Shown in pieces: positions 19,590 through 29,244 of a DNA stretch of 62,938 nt (the stretch's first letter is position 1; each line of letters starts with the position of its first letter). The stretch is taken from contig JAFYAT010000005.1 in the NCBI GenBank assembly GCA_017540585.1, forward strand, positions 1 to 62,938, read 5' to 3'. The position numbers and the translations under genes were made by a program. The notes under the pieces are model-generated. The model was not told the origin of the DNA, did not search any database, and saw only the letters and a program-made list of their open reading frames with translations. The stretch comes from Bacteroidaceae bacterium. GTDB taxonomy: Bacteria; Bacteroidota; Bacteroidia; Bacteroidales; Bacteroidaceae.

Positions 19590-22500
19590 TTAGAATCCAA
19601 CCGACATACCGAACGTAACGGAACGTGAATTAGGAGTACGCGCATTATCCGTTGCCACGCCCATAGTGCCAACAGTAATCTCAGGGTCGGCACCGCTATA
19701 ACCAGTGAGACAGAAGAGGTTATTAGCATTGACATCGAATCGCAATGACTGTAGTCCAAGACGCTTCAAGCTGCTTGCTGGGAACGAGTAACTAATCTGG
19801 GCATAGTTGAGTCGCATGAACGAGCCGTCCTCAACAAAGCGATCAGAGCCGAGCCAGTTGTAGCCTGCCTTGTGAAGGGCACGAGGAAGAGGAGCAACAT
19901 CACCCTCCACACGCCAACGCCAGTTGACAGCAGCACTCTGGTTGTTGCTTGTGTACATATTCTCTGCATTCATACGAGCAGCATTGACAATCTTATTGCC
20001 TGCACGGAAGTTGAACTGAAGGTTAAGAGCCCAACGGTCATAGCTGAAACGCATACCCCATCCTCCTGTCACCTTAGGCAGAGAACTACCGAGATAGACG
20101 ATGTCGAGTTCGTTGATATTACCATCGTGGTTGATATCATCATATATTGCGTCACCACCATGGAACTGATAGATGTAATTCTTGTCACGGTTATTGTAAC
20201 CAAAGACCATAGGCGTAGTGAAGCCGTTCTTGTCAACGATTACGTCACCATTGGCATCACGAGCAACAGGTGCATTAGGACCACTCACACCAGGTACTTC
20301 AACCTCTGAGTACTTGGTGTATTGATACACTCCCTTGCTGCGGAAACCGTAGATTGAACCGAACGCATTGTGCAGCTGGACACGAGTGAGGTACGAGCCA
20401 TTGTTCTTGTTGAAATCACCATTAAGAGAAGCAAGAACGGTCGGGTCCATCTCGATGATTTCATTCTTGTTATTAGCGAATGTTACATTGAAGTCCATAG
20501 AGAACTTACCAAGCGTGATGAACTTGGTACCACGAATATTGAACTCCCAACCAGTGTTACGCATCTTACCAGTATTCTGACTTGCAAGAGTCTTGAAGCC
20601 AGAGGAAGTAGGAATACCGAAGTTATTCATGATAAGATCACTCGTATTCTGTACATACACATTGAAGTCTGCGACATACATGTCATCGAAGATACCGATA
20701 TTGAAACCGAGGTTCCATGTCTGCTTGTCTTCCCACTTCATCGAAGAAAGACGTACGTTGTTTGGATACACAGTTGCATAGTCAGCATAACCATTACCAT
20801 TAGAGTATTTAGAGAAGTACAAGTACTGACCATTAGGCTGGTTACCTGTCTTACCCCAACCCGGACGGATAGAGAGCATTGACAACCATGGGAAACGAGA
20901 CTGAATGAATGGTTCATCACTTACATTCCAACGGAATGATACCGAAGGGAAGTTACCCCAACGCTTATCGTCACCGAACTTGGTTGAACCATCTCGACGC
21001 AAAGAGAAATCGGCAACATAACGCTCCTTATATGCGTAGTGAGCCGAGAGAGTCAGATATACTGAACGCCACTGGTTTGCACCCGATGCAACATCACTGA
21101 TGACTCCGTTAGCAACAGAGCTTGTGATAGAGCCATGAGGCAAACCGAAGACTATGTTAGAAGAGGATGAAGAACTACCGTCTGTCAACTGGAAACGTCC
21201 CATAGCCATGAAGCTATGATCTGTATTGCTAAAACGAGGAACGAATGTGAGTGTATGTGTTGTAGTCACAGCCGTACTCTTGTTGGCATCTGAACCAGAT
21301 CTATTGTTGTTGGTATCAGCCCATCCCTTTGTCACGAGGCTTGAAGGATAAAACGTATCATTGTACTTATTGAAGATATTGAACAACACCTTTCCCTCAT
21401 ACTTCAGCTGAGTCTGGTCACCGCTTGTACCAAGAAGCTGGTAGTGGAGCTGGAACTCAGGCTGAATCTGATAAGTTGACTCATCGTTCTTTGCCTCATT
21501 GGCAAGTGCCACGGGATTAGGATAATTGAACTGGTCTTCCTTCAACTCTGTTGAACACGTGTTGAGCATGTGGTAGTACTCAGGAAGAACATTGCCATCA
21601 TCGTCCTTCTCGTAGATAGAGAGATTAGGCATCTTCTGATAAGCAATAGACAGTATATCTACCGGCTGATTGTTTATCCTAATCTGATAGTTCTTCTGGT
21701 TCTTGGTGTAAGTAAGATTGAAGTCAGTAACAATCTTGATGCGGTCGCTCACATAGTAGTCGAGTGCGATGCGTGTGGAGAAACGGTCAAGCTGCTGCTT
21801 GATGACAGTTCCTGTCTGGTGGTCATAACCGAATGATACACGGAACTGAGCCTTCTCACCACCTCCCGTAAGACTTATGTTATGCTTCTGAAGAAGACCA
21901 TTCTTTTTGATAGCCTCGCGCCAATCAGTATTATTGTTATACATATGATACTCACTGAATGATGGGTCGTAGTTAAACTCACGTATATCAGAAGCATCAT
22001 TAGAGAGACGAGGATTATAGTAAGCCTCCTTCATAAGCATGGTATATTGGTCACCATTGAGGAGTGACAGCCCCTTAGGCTGATGAGTCATTGTGGCACG
22101 GTAAGAGTAAGTAACCCTTGTCTTGCCTCGCTGACCACGCTTTGTCTTGATTTCGATTACACCATTAGCTCCCTGTGAACCCCAGATTGCACAGGCGGCA
22201 GCGTCTTTCAACACCGTGATACTGGCGATATCATCAGGGTTGACATTAAGGAGTTCTGCATACTGGTCTTCTGTTGCAGAAGCATAGTTGAAGTTGCTCT
22301 TGTAATCAGACTCGAAAACATTGCCGTTTACCACGATAAGAGGCTCAGAGCTACCATTGATGGAACTGACACCACGAAGACGCATCGTAGTACCAGAACC
22401 GAGGTTACCTGAGTTGCTAACGATATCGAGACCAGAGATACGACCCTGAAGAGCCTCATCGACACTTGTCATTGCAAGACCTTCGAACTCCTTCATATCT

Positions 22501-22898
22501 ATGGTCTGGGATGCTATTGAAAGCTCGCGTTCAGGAATGGCAAGACCACTTGCAGGGATAGTCTTCTTACCCTTTACAACCACCTCCTTTATGATGTTAT
22601 TACTTACAAGGCGAATATTGTAGTTAGTACCGTTTATCTTGACGAACTTGGTCTCGTATCCAATGAACGATATACGCAACTGATCCTTAGGATCAACGAT
22701 ACGCAGCGAGAAGTTACCATTGATATCGGTAACGGTATGTGCCACGATACGGTTGTTCTTATCCAACTCGACGACATTACAAGCCATGAGCACGTCCATA
22801 TCATCCATCACAGTACCACGTATCATCGTGCCTGCTTTCTGTGCTGATGCCGTCAGTGACATTGCTGTAAGTGCGAGTAGTGAAATATATTTTTTCAT
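19590..22898 (-). CDS. SusC/RagA TonB-dependent transporter (pair 1)
   Basis: 1102-aa outer-membrane transporter. Signal peptide MKKYISLLALTAMSLTASAQ, a regulatory carboxypeptidase-like domain (~25-105, IRGTVMDDMDVLMACNV), a plug (~130-255, LIVVNGNVFE, WGSQGANGVIEIKTKRG) and a β-barrel ending SVTFGMSVGF. Only ~90 bp separate it from the large fasciclin gene upstream. Having two SusC/SusD pairs in one operon is common in xylan loci of Prevotella and Bacteroides and may let the cell import differently sized or decorated products. Confidence 0.93.
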   Translation of the reverse strand: MKKYISLLALTAMSLTASAQKAGTMIRGTVMDDMDVLMACNVVELDKNNRIVAHTVTDINGNFSLRIVDPKDQLRISFIGYETKFVKINGTNYNIRLVSNNIIKEVVVKGKKTIPASGLAIPERELSIASQTIDMKEFEGLAMTSVDEALQGRISGLDIVSNSGNLGSGTTMRLRGVSSINGSSEPLIVVNGNVFESDYKSNFNYASATEDQYAELLNVNPDDIASITVLKDAAACAIWGSQGANGVIEIKTKRGQRGKTRVTYSYRATMTHQPKGLSLLNGDQYTMLMKEAYYNPRLSNDASDIREFNYDPSFSEYHMYNNNTDWREAIKKNGLLQKHNISLTGGGEKAQFRVSFGYDHQTGTVIKQQLDRFSTRIALDYYVSDRIKIVTDFNLTYTKNQKNYQIRINNQPVDILSIAYQKMPNLSIYEKDDDGNVLPEYYHMLNTCSTELKEDQFNYPNPVALANEAKNDESTYQIQPEFQLHYQLLGTSGDQTQLKYEGKVLFNIFNKYNDTFYPSSLVTKGWADTNNNRSGSDANKSTAVTTTHTLTFVPRFSNTDHSFMAMGRFQLTDGSSSSSSNIVFGLPHGSITSSVANGVISDVASGANQWRSVYLTLSAHYAYKERYVADFSLRRDGSTKFGDDKRWGNFPSVSFRWNVSDEPFIQSRFPWLSMLSIRPGWGKTGNQPNGQYLYFSKYSNGNGYADYATVYPNNVRLSSMKWEDKQTWNLGFNIGIFDDMYVADFNVYVQNTSDLIMNNFGIPTSSGFKTLASQNTGKMRNTGWEFNIRGTKFITLGKFSMDFNVTFANNKNEIIEMDPTVLASLNGDFNKNNGSYLTRVQLHNAFGSIYGFRSKGVYQYTKYSEVEVPGVSGPNAPVARDANGDVIVDKNGFTTPMVFGYNNRDKNYIYQFHGGDAIYDDINHDGNINELDIVYLGSSLPKVTGGWGMRFSYDRWALNLQFNFRAGNKIVNAARMNAENMYTSNNQSAAVNWRWRVEGDVAPLPRALHKAGYNWLGSDRFVEDGSFMRLNYAQISYSFPASSLKRLGLQSLRFDVNANNLFCLTGYSGADPEITVGTMGVATDNARTPNSRSVTFGMSVGF

Positions 22899-22986
22899 TT
22901 TTGATTTATTCTATTTGGGAGAGTTAAAAGGAATATGAAGGAGTAAGAGTTATCTTAATTCCTCATTCCTCATTTCTAATTCCTCA

Positions 22987-25533
22987 TTATTTATACTGTA
23001 ACACACCATTGATACGATGTACAACCGCATGCGAAGAAGTATATATCTTGCTTGCACGACTTGCAGTAGCATTATCATACTGGTACTCGCGGCAAGTGAT
23101 ATTATACAATTCAGGGTTAGACGTATCAACCTGAAGCTTGTGTCCCTTGCCGTCAATGACTGTTATTCCATCATTGGTTACAGTAGTGTTCAACTTATAA
23201 TAGGAAAGGTTGTCACCATCAAGCTTGTAAGCGGATGTCTCATACTCACCCTGCTCATCGCCTTGACCGATGTAGAAGCCATTATCTTGAATATGGTACT
23301 TGATGAATGTTTCGATCTCATGTGCAAGACTATCCTTGACCTCGGTCTCGGTAGCGGCATCGACCTGTTCCCATGTAGGAAGCTTACCCGAAGCCTGAAG
23401 CTGCTCTATAGCCTCATTAGTAGGAACATATACCGTATAACGGAAAGTATTGAATGTAGTGATATTAGTACTTGCACATGCGTGCATATCCTTTCCTACA
23501 ACATGTCTTGTCTCCGTCAGCTCTGAGCTTGCAAGGAGGTTGCGGAATGCAGAGAATTCCTCATGCTCACCAAGCACGTCCATAACGGACTTACGAGTCG
23601 TCATTATTGGAGACTCATCTATGATATAAGTCTTACCATTACCCTGATAAGACTGGTCATATACTTCCGTAACTGCCACGGATGTACCCTCGACCTCTTG
23701 AGCACTACCCTGAACGGTCATACCATTGCTGCCCATAGCGGCATTGGCAATCTTAACTACGCTACCGCCCTTGGTACGATAGAATGTGTTGCCGTCCTCC
23801 ACATTACCAATAACGATGTGAGTATTGAGAATGTCTTCGAGGCGATTCTTTATCTCGTCGTATGTGGCAACGGATATAGAGTCTGTCACAGTCTTTGTCA
23901 CCGTATCATAGTTCCATATACTTGCCCATACCTTTTCACGTTCTGTCTGAGCTGTTGGTCGGTAATGGAAACGGAACAACTGAGTCGTTGTCTTTCCGTA
24001 TGAACATGGGTCGATATACTCAAGCAAAGCATCGTTTGTAGGAATGAAAAGACTGTAGTATGAGTTCTGCGAATTGAGATACACATCATAGCCACATTGT
24101 TCGATGCCCCAGTAGAAGATGCTCATGGTCTCATTCACAAGTGCAGGGAATGAAACCGAGATATAAGCAACTGGATTGAACACACGGTTAGTGAGATAGA
24201 CAGCACCATTACAAGCCATGAATACAGAATCAACATATTCCTTCTCAAGACCGAGTTCATCGTTGGCATCATTGAGTACATTCTTGAACTTGCTTGGTAC
24301 AGAACTAACGAAAGAGTTGAGCATATTCACGTTAAGGAGCTTTGATACAACCTTGTCTGGCACATTGTCCCAAGAACCATATCTATTCTTGAGCACCTTA
24401 CCAGCACCCTCGTTCCAGTACTTCTCCATTGCCTCATTGCTTGGAACAAGCATTACACCCATATTCTGCTGGAGTGCAACATTCCAGGAAAGACTGCTTG
24501 TCGTTGCAGAGTAGAACTGGTTCCATCCTGGGTCGAACTTGAGAACACCAGGCACAGGTCCATCCTGAGGAGTAAGTTCGAGAGTCTCATTGCCCTGTGA
24601 ACGCTTAGAGAAGTAACGCTTCTCGAATACGGAATCCACATTGGTATTGTAGATACGATTATACTCAGTAGTGAGTTCCTGACCTACATAGTATGGGGCA
24701 CAGAAACGCTCAAGGAGACGTGAGAACTCTGACACGTTCTTCTTCTGACGGATGAGTTCTGCCATATTAGGAAGTGGAGTAAGCACATCCTTCATCTCAT
24801 GAACAAATCCATTAGAGCACTTAATATTAGGATGCTCCATCTTGATGCCGTTGACATTGGCATCACCTGGCTGACGACTGCTCTCGTAGTTGAAGAGGAA
24901 GTTGCAGTCATCATTCGTGATAAGCTTGTTTGCAAGGAAAGCCTCGATGAAGTGAATCATAGGAGGAGTTGTCTTGTCAAGGAAACAAGGGATTGACTTC
25001 TTGTTGTCCTTGTAGTACTGCCAGTAAGGATTATCTGGCATCTGTGCAGGACTAAGCACAGGTACAGAGTCAAACAGAGACACAGCTGTAAGACGACGCA
25101 TGCAGTCGCCCTCAACAGGAAGAGCATTCTCGCTTGACGCCTGCGAACTTGACAGGTAAGCTACCTGACAGGAGTTGTTAATCATACTTCCATACAGAAG
25201 AAGTTTCTTCTGTGCGGGAGAGAGGTCGGAGTATTGTCTTACTCCCCACGTGTTTGTCTGATAGAAACGGTTGAAAGCCTCATCGTTCGCCACAAAGAGT
25301 GTCTTACTACCCGTCTTTGCAAGTACTTCCTTGTAGTTCAGGTCATCGATGAGTCGAACCATGTTTGTGTAGCCGCCATCATCCTTCAGATAGTCATACA
25401 CGCTTGAGCCCAACCAGTCTGGTGTAGTCTCAGCAAGGTCATAACCATCACACGATGACATAAGCCCCATCGCAAACATTGCACAGCCAACCAAATAGGT
25501 AAAGCTTTTTCGATGTACAGGTTTAGTTATCAT
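22987..25533 (-). CDS. Large fasciclin-repeat lipoprotein (848 aa), first gene of operon
   Basis: First gene after the operon promoter. The signal peptide ends in lipobox GLMSSC. Four FAS1-type repeats can be picked out by their conserved strand: TLFVANDEAFNRFY (~80), GVMLVPSNEAMEKYW (~350), YSLFIPTNDALLEYI (~490) and YTVYVPTNEAIEQLQ (~715). The protein ends in HAVVHRINGVLQYK, which is typical of the last FAS1 strand (VHxIxGVL). Presumably an elongated surface-exposed binding protein. As the first gene it should be the most highly expressed product of the operon. The specific ligand is unknown. Confidence 0.8.
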   Translation of the reverse strand: MITKPVHRKSFTYLVGCAMFAMGLMSSCDGYDLAETTPDWLGSSVYDYLKDDGGYTNMVRLIDDLNYKEVLAKTGSKTLFVANDEAFNRFYQTNTWGVRQYSDLSPAQKKLLLYGSMINNSCQVAYLSSSQASSENALPVEGDCMRRLTAVSLFDSVPVLSPAQMPDNPYWQYYKDNKKSIPCFLDKTTPPMIHFIEAFLANKLITNDDCNFLFNYESSRQPGDANVNGIKMEHPNIKCSNGFVHEMKDVLTPLPNMAELIRQKKNVSEFSRLLERFCAPYYVGQELTTEYNRIYNTNVDSVFEKRYFSKRSQGNETLELTPQDGPVPGVLKFDPGWNQFYSATTSSLSWNVALQQNMGVMLVPSNEAMEKYWNEGAGKVLKNRYGSWDNVPDKVVSKLLNVNMLNSFVSSVPSKFKNVLNDANDELGLEKEYVDSVFMACNGAVYLTNRVFNPVAYISVSFPALVNETMSIFYWGIEQCGYDVYLNSQNSYYSLFIPTNDALLEYIDPCSYGKTTTQLFRFHYRPTAQTEREKVWASIWNYDTVTKTVTDSISVATYDEIKNRLEDILNTHIVIGNVEDGNTFYRTKGGSVVKIANAAMGSNGMTVQGSAQEVEGTSVAVTEVYDQSYQGNGKTYIIDESPIMTTRKSVMDVLGEHEEFSAFRNLLASSELTETRHVVGKDMHACASTNITTFNTFRYTVYVPTNEAIEQLQASGKLPTWEQVDAATETEVKDSLAHEIETFIKYHIQDNGFYIGQGDEQGEYETSAYKLDGDNLSYYKLNTTVTNDGITVIDGKGHKLQVDTSNPELYNITCREYQYDNATASRASKIYTSSHAVVHRINGVLQYK

Positions 25534-25636
25534 TTTGATATTATGTATTAAGTTAATTAATTCTCGGTTAATGTATTATAATCTTTCCTGCCTCTGTTCA
25601 TTTGCTTATGAGGGACAAAGGCACTTATTCACATTA

Positions 25637-25644
25637 CAAAAGTA
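25637..25644 (-). promoter_or_regulatory. Promoter (-7) of SusCD/esterase operon
   Basis: The minus strand reads TACTTTTG, matching TAnnTTTG, about 105 nt upstream of the 848-aa fasciclin gene. The -33 position reads TTTC rather than TTTG, as expected for a promoter that needs an activator. The upstream block 25654-25734 carries TGTAACAT, ending exactly 50 nt from this box. Confidence 0.55.
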
Positions 25645-25653
25645 TAATATTTT

Positions 25654-25734
25654 CACAAGAGCAGGAAATATTCATGTAACAGGTAGTTTACATCATGTTA
25701 CATATTTTTTATCATGGTATATATTAACCACTTA
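25654..25734 (-). repeat. 81-bp upstream block, copy 1 (putative activator site)
   Basis: By eye 77 of 81 positions are identical to 31899-31979, in the same orientation. It contains an inverted pair ATGTAAC ... GTTACAT and, on the minus strand, TGTAACAT (25695-25702). It lies directly upstream of the promoter of the esterase operon, while the other copy lies upstream of the C25/serpin operon. The most likely role is binding of the hybrid two-component regulator encoded at 39681-43763; this is inferred. Confidence 0.7.
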
Positions 25735-25760
25735 GGCATCCTTTTTATTTTTCATTCATC

Positions 25761-25827
25761 ATGACGTGCACTAAAAAAGTTGACACTTTTGAACTACAAA
25801 AATGTCAACTTTTTTAGTACACGTCAT
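25761..25827. terminator. 25-bp stem hairpin at end of serpin operon
   Basis: Arms 25761-25785 and 25803-25827 pair over 25 bp with one mismatch (core ACTAAAAAAGTTGACA) around a 17-nt loop. The right arm includes the serpin stop codon. The A/T tracts give U-runs in both directions, so it can serve as a bidirectional terminator. The length and symmetry also resemble the ends of a tiny mobile element. Confidence 0.6.
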
Positions 25828-27221
25828 CTAACTACTACTTTTTTTCCATTGACAATGTACACTCCTGATTGAGACACAGAACTACACCTTCGTCCATATA
25901 TATCGAAAATACGTCCTTCTGTCTTTGTATGCTGCGACGATTCAATACTTGTCACATCTGTACCCTCGATATTGTTGATGCGACCCATAAATAGTACATT
26001 TCGTGATTCTTTATGTACAATAGCGAATTTAAAAGGACGGTCTATTACCCAATCAATATCCTTTCTAATTGCTCTAAATCTATTTGTTCTCGTATTACTT
26101 TGGTCTGCAAGAAACACGCCATCAGCTTCAATATTGAAATTTGTATTCTGAACAATATTACCAATACCATTGCCTATGTTATCTGACAATTCATTGAGCG
26201 AGATATCCGTGTTCAAGTTAATACCTGTCAGTTCTGCAAAATAAGGATTGATTTCGATAGTACTACTCAGAGACAATTGTGGAATAATTACATATCCACA
26301 ACCAACACTATATATGTTGTCAATATTTTTGATGAGCGTATCCTCACTTTCTATTGCTTTAATAGATAGTTGTTTCATTTCATCTTTGTTTTTAGGCAAA
26401 TATATTACAAGATCATATAGGTTAGGTCTGGTCCATGGTATTTGAAAAGAGCCTAAATCATTGTCGATGACTGGGTTGTATTTAGTATCAAATTCACACT
26501 TTATAACACAATAATCATCTACGTCATATATTACTGAAGTATAATTATTCGAATTCATTCTTATGTTTTTCACACTTGAAACACTTCCATTCTGATTATG
26601 GAATTCTCCATTTATAATTTTATTAGCAAGTAGCCATGCATCCTTAAAATACAATATACTCTCAATATCAATTTTTTTGTTTGATGAAGTATTTTCTTGT
26701 TGATTCTTTACAAGAAACCTTGTTTGTTGTTGACTCCACTTATTTACAGCTTCAACATCCTTATTTGAAGAAAAATCCACATTACAAAATTGCGTATTAA
26801 ATAAATAGTATTTAGCCAAAGTGTCAACATAATTTTTTTTATACGCATATCCATCTTGTAGCCAGATTGCATTCTGTGGTTCAATACATGGATAATCTCT
26901 AGATATATATTCAGCTCCACTTAAACAATTTTTTAGAAAGATGTTAATATCCGTCATAGAATATTTATCCAAGCCCATAGATTCCATAACCTTTCTCTGT
27001 GTCTTTTCATCAGTTCCATTAAGAATCATACCAAGAGTAAGATTCGCACATAGAGGGGAAAATAAAATATTTTCATTTGGGTTATCCACACATATTTTTT
27101 CAAACAGATTAAAATTGAATTCATCAAGTTCTTTCTTTTGAGAAAAAACACAAACAGAACTTAATGAGAATATTAAGAGACAAACAATTTCCCTCATCAT
27201 ATCTTGAGTTTTATTTGACAT
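25824..27221 (-). CDS. Serpin-like protein with C-terminal sorting-like tail
   Basis: Start chosen at 27221 (MSNKTQDMMREIV...) because AAAGGA lies just upstream and a signal peptide follows; the frame is open 20 codons further. The serpin fold is supported by NILFSPLCANLTLGMILNGT near the N-terminus, and by the hinge/reactive loop followed by VIDRPFKFAIVHKESRNVLFMGRI. The hinge reads EADGVFLADQ rather than the small-residue stretch of inhibitory serpins, so inhibition is doubtful. The last ~30 residues (FDIYGRRC ... GVYIVNGKKVVVR) look like a short type IX secretion sorting tail. Last gene of an AT-rich operon with a C25 peptidase, for which it could be a partner. Confidence 0.8.
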   Translation of the reverse strand: MSNKTQDMMREIVCLLIFSLSSVCVFSQKKELDEFNFNLFEKICVDNPNENILFSPLCANLTLGMILNGTDEKTQRKVMESMGLDKYSMTDINIFLKNCLSGAEYISRDYPCIEPQNAIWLQDGYAYKKNYVDTLAKYYLFNTQFCNVDFSSNKDVEAVNKWSQQQTRFLVKNQQENTSSNKKIDIESILYFKDAWLLANKIINGEFHNQNGSVSSVKNIRMNSNNYTSVIYDVDDYCVIKCEFDTKYNPVIDNDLGSFQIPWTRPNLYDLVIYLPKNKDEMKQLSIKAIESEDTLIKNIDNIYSVGCGYVIIPQLSLSSTIEINPYFAELTGINLNTDISLNELSDNIGNGIGNIVQNTNFNIEADGVFLADQSNTRTNRFRAIRKDIDWVIDRPFKFAIVHKESRNVLFMGRINNIEGTDVTSIESSQHTKTEGRIFDIYGRRCSSVSQSGVYIVNGKKVVVR

Positions 27222-27300
27222 TATAAAATTTCCTTTTTGGTCTATTACGGCTATACGTGAATAAGTTTCACATTTTGCCATTTGTTATTATTACTTGTTT

Positions 27301-28257
27301 TTATTTTGAAGAAACGGTTATCAGTTTTGAGTCACAATGAATACCATCAACGACCAAGATCACAACATGTATTCCAGACTTCAATTCTGATACTGATTCA
27401 GAATAAGTATTTGAAGATTGTGTAAGTAAAATAGTTTTTTCGTTTTGACCATGTAGAGACTTAATTATAACATAAGCATTTTTAACGTTACTTGCAACAT
27501 TGTATTCTATGTATATATTTTCACCATTTATTTTACAACTTATAATTTTACTATTTTTCAATTTCTTAACAAGCGACGAAGGTAGATGGCTTGACATTTG
27601 TTCAATTCGACGTGACTGTTCTGCCACCTTAGCATTTAACTCTTGAATGGATTCAACAAGCATTGGAATTAGTGCAATATAATTCACTCCCTTTTCTCCT
27701 TCTTCTGAAGTATGAACAATATCAGGCATAATATCCTCTACTTCCTGTGCGAGAAAACCATATTGGTCGTTATCATCTTTTGGTCCAATAGCAAAATTTT
27801 TACCATCAACTATAACATCAGGATCTTCATCTTTCTTCCAATTAAATTTAACTGGTCTAAGCCTTAATAAATTGTTTAATCCGCCTCCCAAAGACTTGAC
27901 ATTTTTCTTTGCGCGAGAATCTGATGTAATTTTACAATCAGCAACATGTATTTTATCATATATAATTTTATGTTTATCCTCTAAAGTATGGACAAAGTAT
28001 ATTTTGTCACCAGTACCAGCTAAACATACTTTGTCTGAACGCAAATCAAGTTGAAAAAATTTATTACCAAGAGTCCAATAAGTACCACCAGCCTTTAATG
28101 TTATAGGAAGAAACTTGTGTTGCTCAACATCTCCATATGTTAACTTCCCTTTGGTGTAAATTATCTGAGCATCTACGACACATGACAACAACAACAATAT
28201 TGTCAAGACATATAATTTAGAATAGTATTGCATTGTACTTAAACATATTTTTCTCAT
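27301..28257 (-). CDS. Peptidase S74 (intramolecular chaperone) domain protein A
   Basis: 318-aa secreted protein. The frame extends further upstream but overlaps the neighbouring gene; I start at 28257 (MRKICLST...), and 28233 (MQYYSKLY...) is equally possible. The signal peptide ends VVDAQ. A ~110-residue β-rich N-terminal part precedes an S74 domain: SDSRAKKNVKSLGG holds the Ser-Asp ... Lys motif at which S74 domains cut themselves, then FLAQEVEDIMPD and a coiled coil (LNAKVAEQSRRIEQM). The C-terminal ~80 residues form a β-sandwich ending GIHVVILVVDGIHCDSKL, similar to type IX secretion tails. It is a paralogue of the adjacent gene. Confidence 0.8.
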   Translation of the reverse strand: MRKICLSTMQYYSKLYVLTILLLLSCVVDAQIIYTKGKLTYGDVEQHKFLPITLKAGGTYWTLGNKFFQLDLRSDKVCLAGTGDKIYFVHTLEDKHKIIYDKIHVADCKITSDSRAKKNVKSLGGGLNNLLRLRPVKFNWKKDEDPDVIVDGKNFAIGPKDDNDQYGFLAQEVEDIMPDIVHTSEEGEKGVNYIALIPMLVESIQELNAKVAEQSRRIEQMSSHLPSSLVKKLKNSKIISCKINGENIYIEYNVASNVKNAYVIIKSLHGQNEKTILLTQSSNTYSESVSELKSGIHVVILVVDGIHCDSKLITVSSK

Positions 28258-28282
28258 ATAGTAACTATTTACATCTGTTATA

Positions 28283-29218
28283 TTACTTCTTTGACCATGT
28301 AAAAAGTTTTGTGTCACAAGACAGACCATCAACAACAAGTGTAACAGCATGTAAGCCTGATTTAATATCGGAAATATTCTCATTAAAGCAGTCTGCATAT
28401 TTTGATATTCCAAACTTTTTCTCTTCACGTCCTAGAATTGATTTAACGACAATGTATGATTCCTTTGCATTGCTTGTCAACGTATAATCTATATCCAAAT
28501 ATCCTTCATCATCTACTGAACATTTCTGGATTTTACAATTCTTTAATTTTTTTAATATTGTAGAAGGCATCTGATTCTCCAGCTGTTCTATTTTAACAGC
28601 TTGCTCGTCGAATTTTGATTGCAATTCTTGAACAGCTTCTACTAGCATAGGGATAAACGCAATATAGTTTATGCCTTTATCTCCTTCTTCTGATGTCTCT
28701 ACAACCTCTGGCAAAATATCTTCGACCTCTTGCGCCAAAAAACCATATTGGTCATTCACATCATTCGTTGGTCCAATAGCAAAACTTTTTCCATTTACTA
28801 TGGCATCCGCATCATTATCTTTCTTCCATTTATATGTAACAGGACGCAATTTAAGTATATTTTCTAATCCATTACCAAACGACTTTATATTTTTCTTTGC
28901 ACGTGAATCAGATGTATTGATCATGCTTGCAGCATAAATAGTATTGTATTTGTTCGTAGCCGTATTATAGAAATATATTTTCTCACCAGTTCCAGCTAAA
29001 CGTGGATTATCTGGAGACAAATCCAACTGAAAGAACTTGTTATCTATAGTCCAATATGTACCACCACCTGTTATGGTAATTGGCAAAAATGGATGTGGTT
29101 CAGCCTTACCATATAATAAACAACCATTAGAATATGATATTTGTGCGTGTGCTGAAATAAAAACAATTGACAGCAACGAAACGATAAGTACTCTTTTTAG
29201 TAAAATATTGTATAACAT
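28283..29218 (-). CDS. Peptidase S74 (intramolecular chaperone) domain protein B
   Basis: 311-aa paralogue of the previous gene, with the same order: signal peptide (ending SAHAQ), short β-rich module (GGTYWTIDNKFFQLDLSPD), S74 domain (SDSRAKKNIKSFGNGL, YGFLAQEVEDILPEV), coiled coil (LQSKFDEQAVKIEQLENQ) and a C-terminal sandwich ending GLHAVTLVVDGLSCDTKLF. S74 domains trimerise and release folded trimers by self-cleavage in phage tail fibres; here a cell-surface trimer is inferred. It is 26 bp downstream of the C25 peptidase gene and 25 bp upstream of paralogue A, clearly one operon. Confidence 0.8.
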   Translation of the reverse strand: MLYNILLKRVLIVSLLSIVFISAHAQISYSNGCLLYGKAEPHPFLPITITGGGTYWTIDNKFFQLDLSPDNPRLAGTGEKIYFYNTATNKYNTIYAASMINTSDSRAKKNIKSFGNGLENILKLRPVTYKWKKDNDADAIVNGKSFAIGPTNDVNDQYGFLAQEVEDILPEVVETSEEGDKGINYIAFIPMLVEAVQELQSKFDEQAVKIEQLENQMPSTILKKLKNCKIQKCSVDDEGYLDIDYTLTSNAKESYIVVKSILGREEKKFGISKYADCFNENISDIKSGLHAVTLVVDGLSCDTKLFTWSKK

Positions 29219-29244
29219 ACTATATATTTATTAAATTGTTATTA

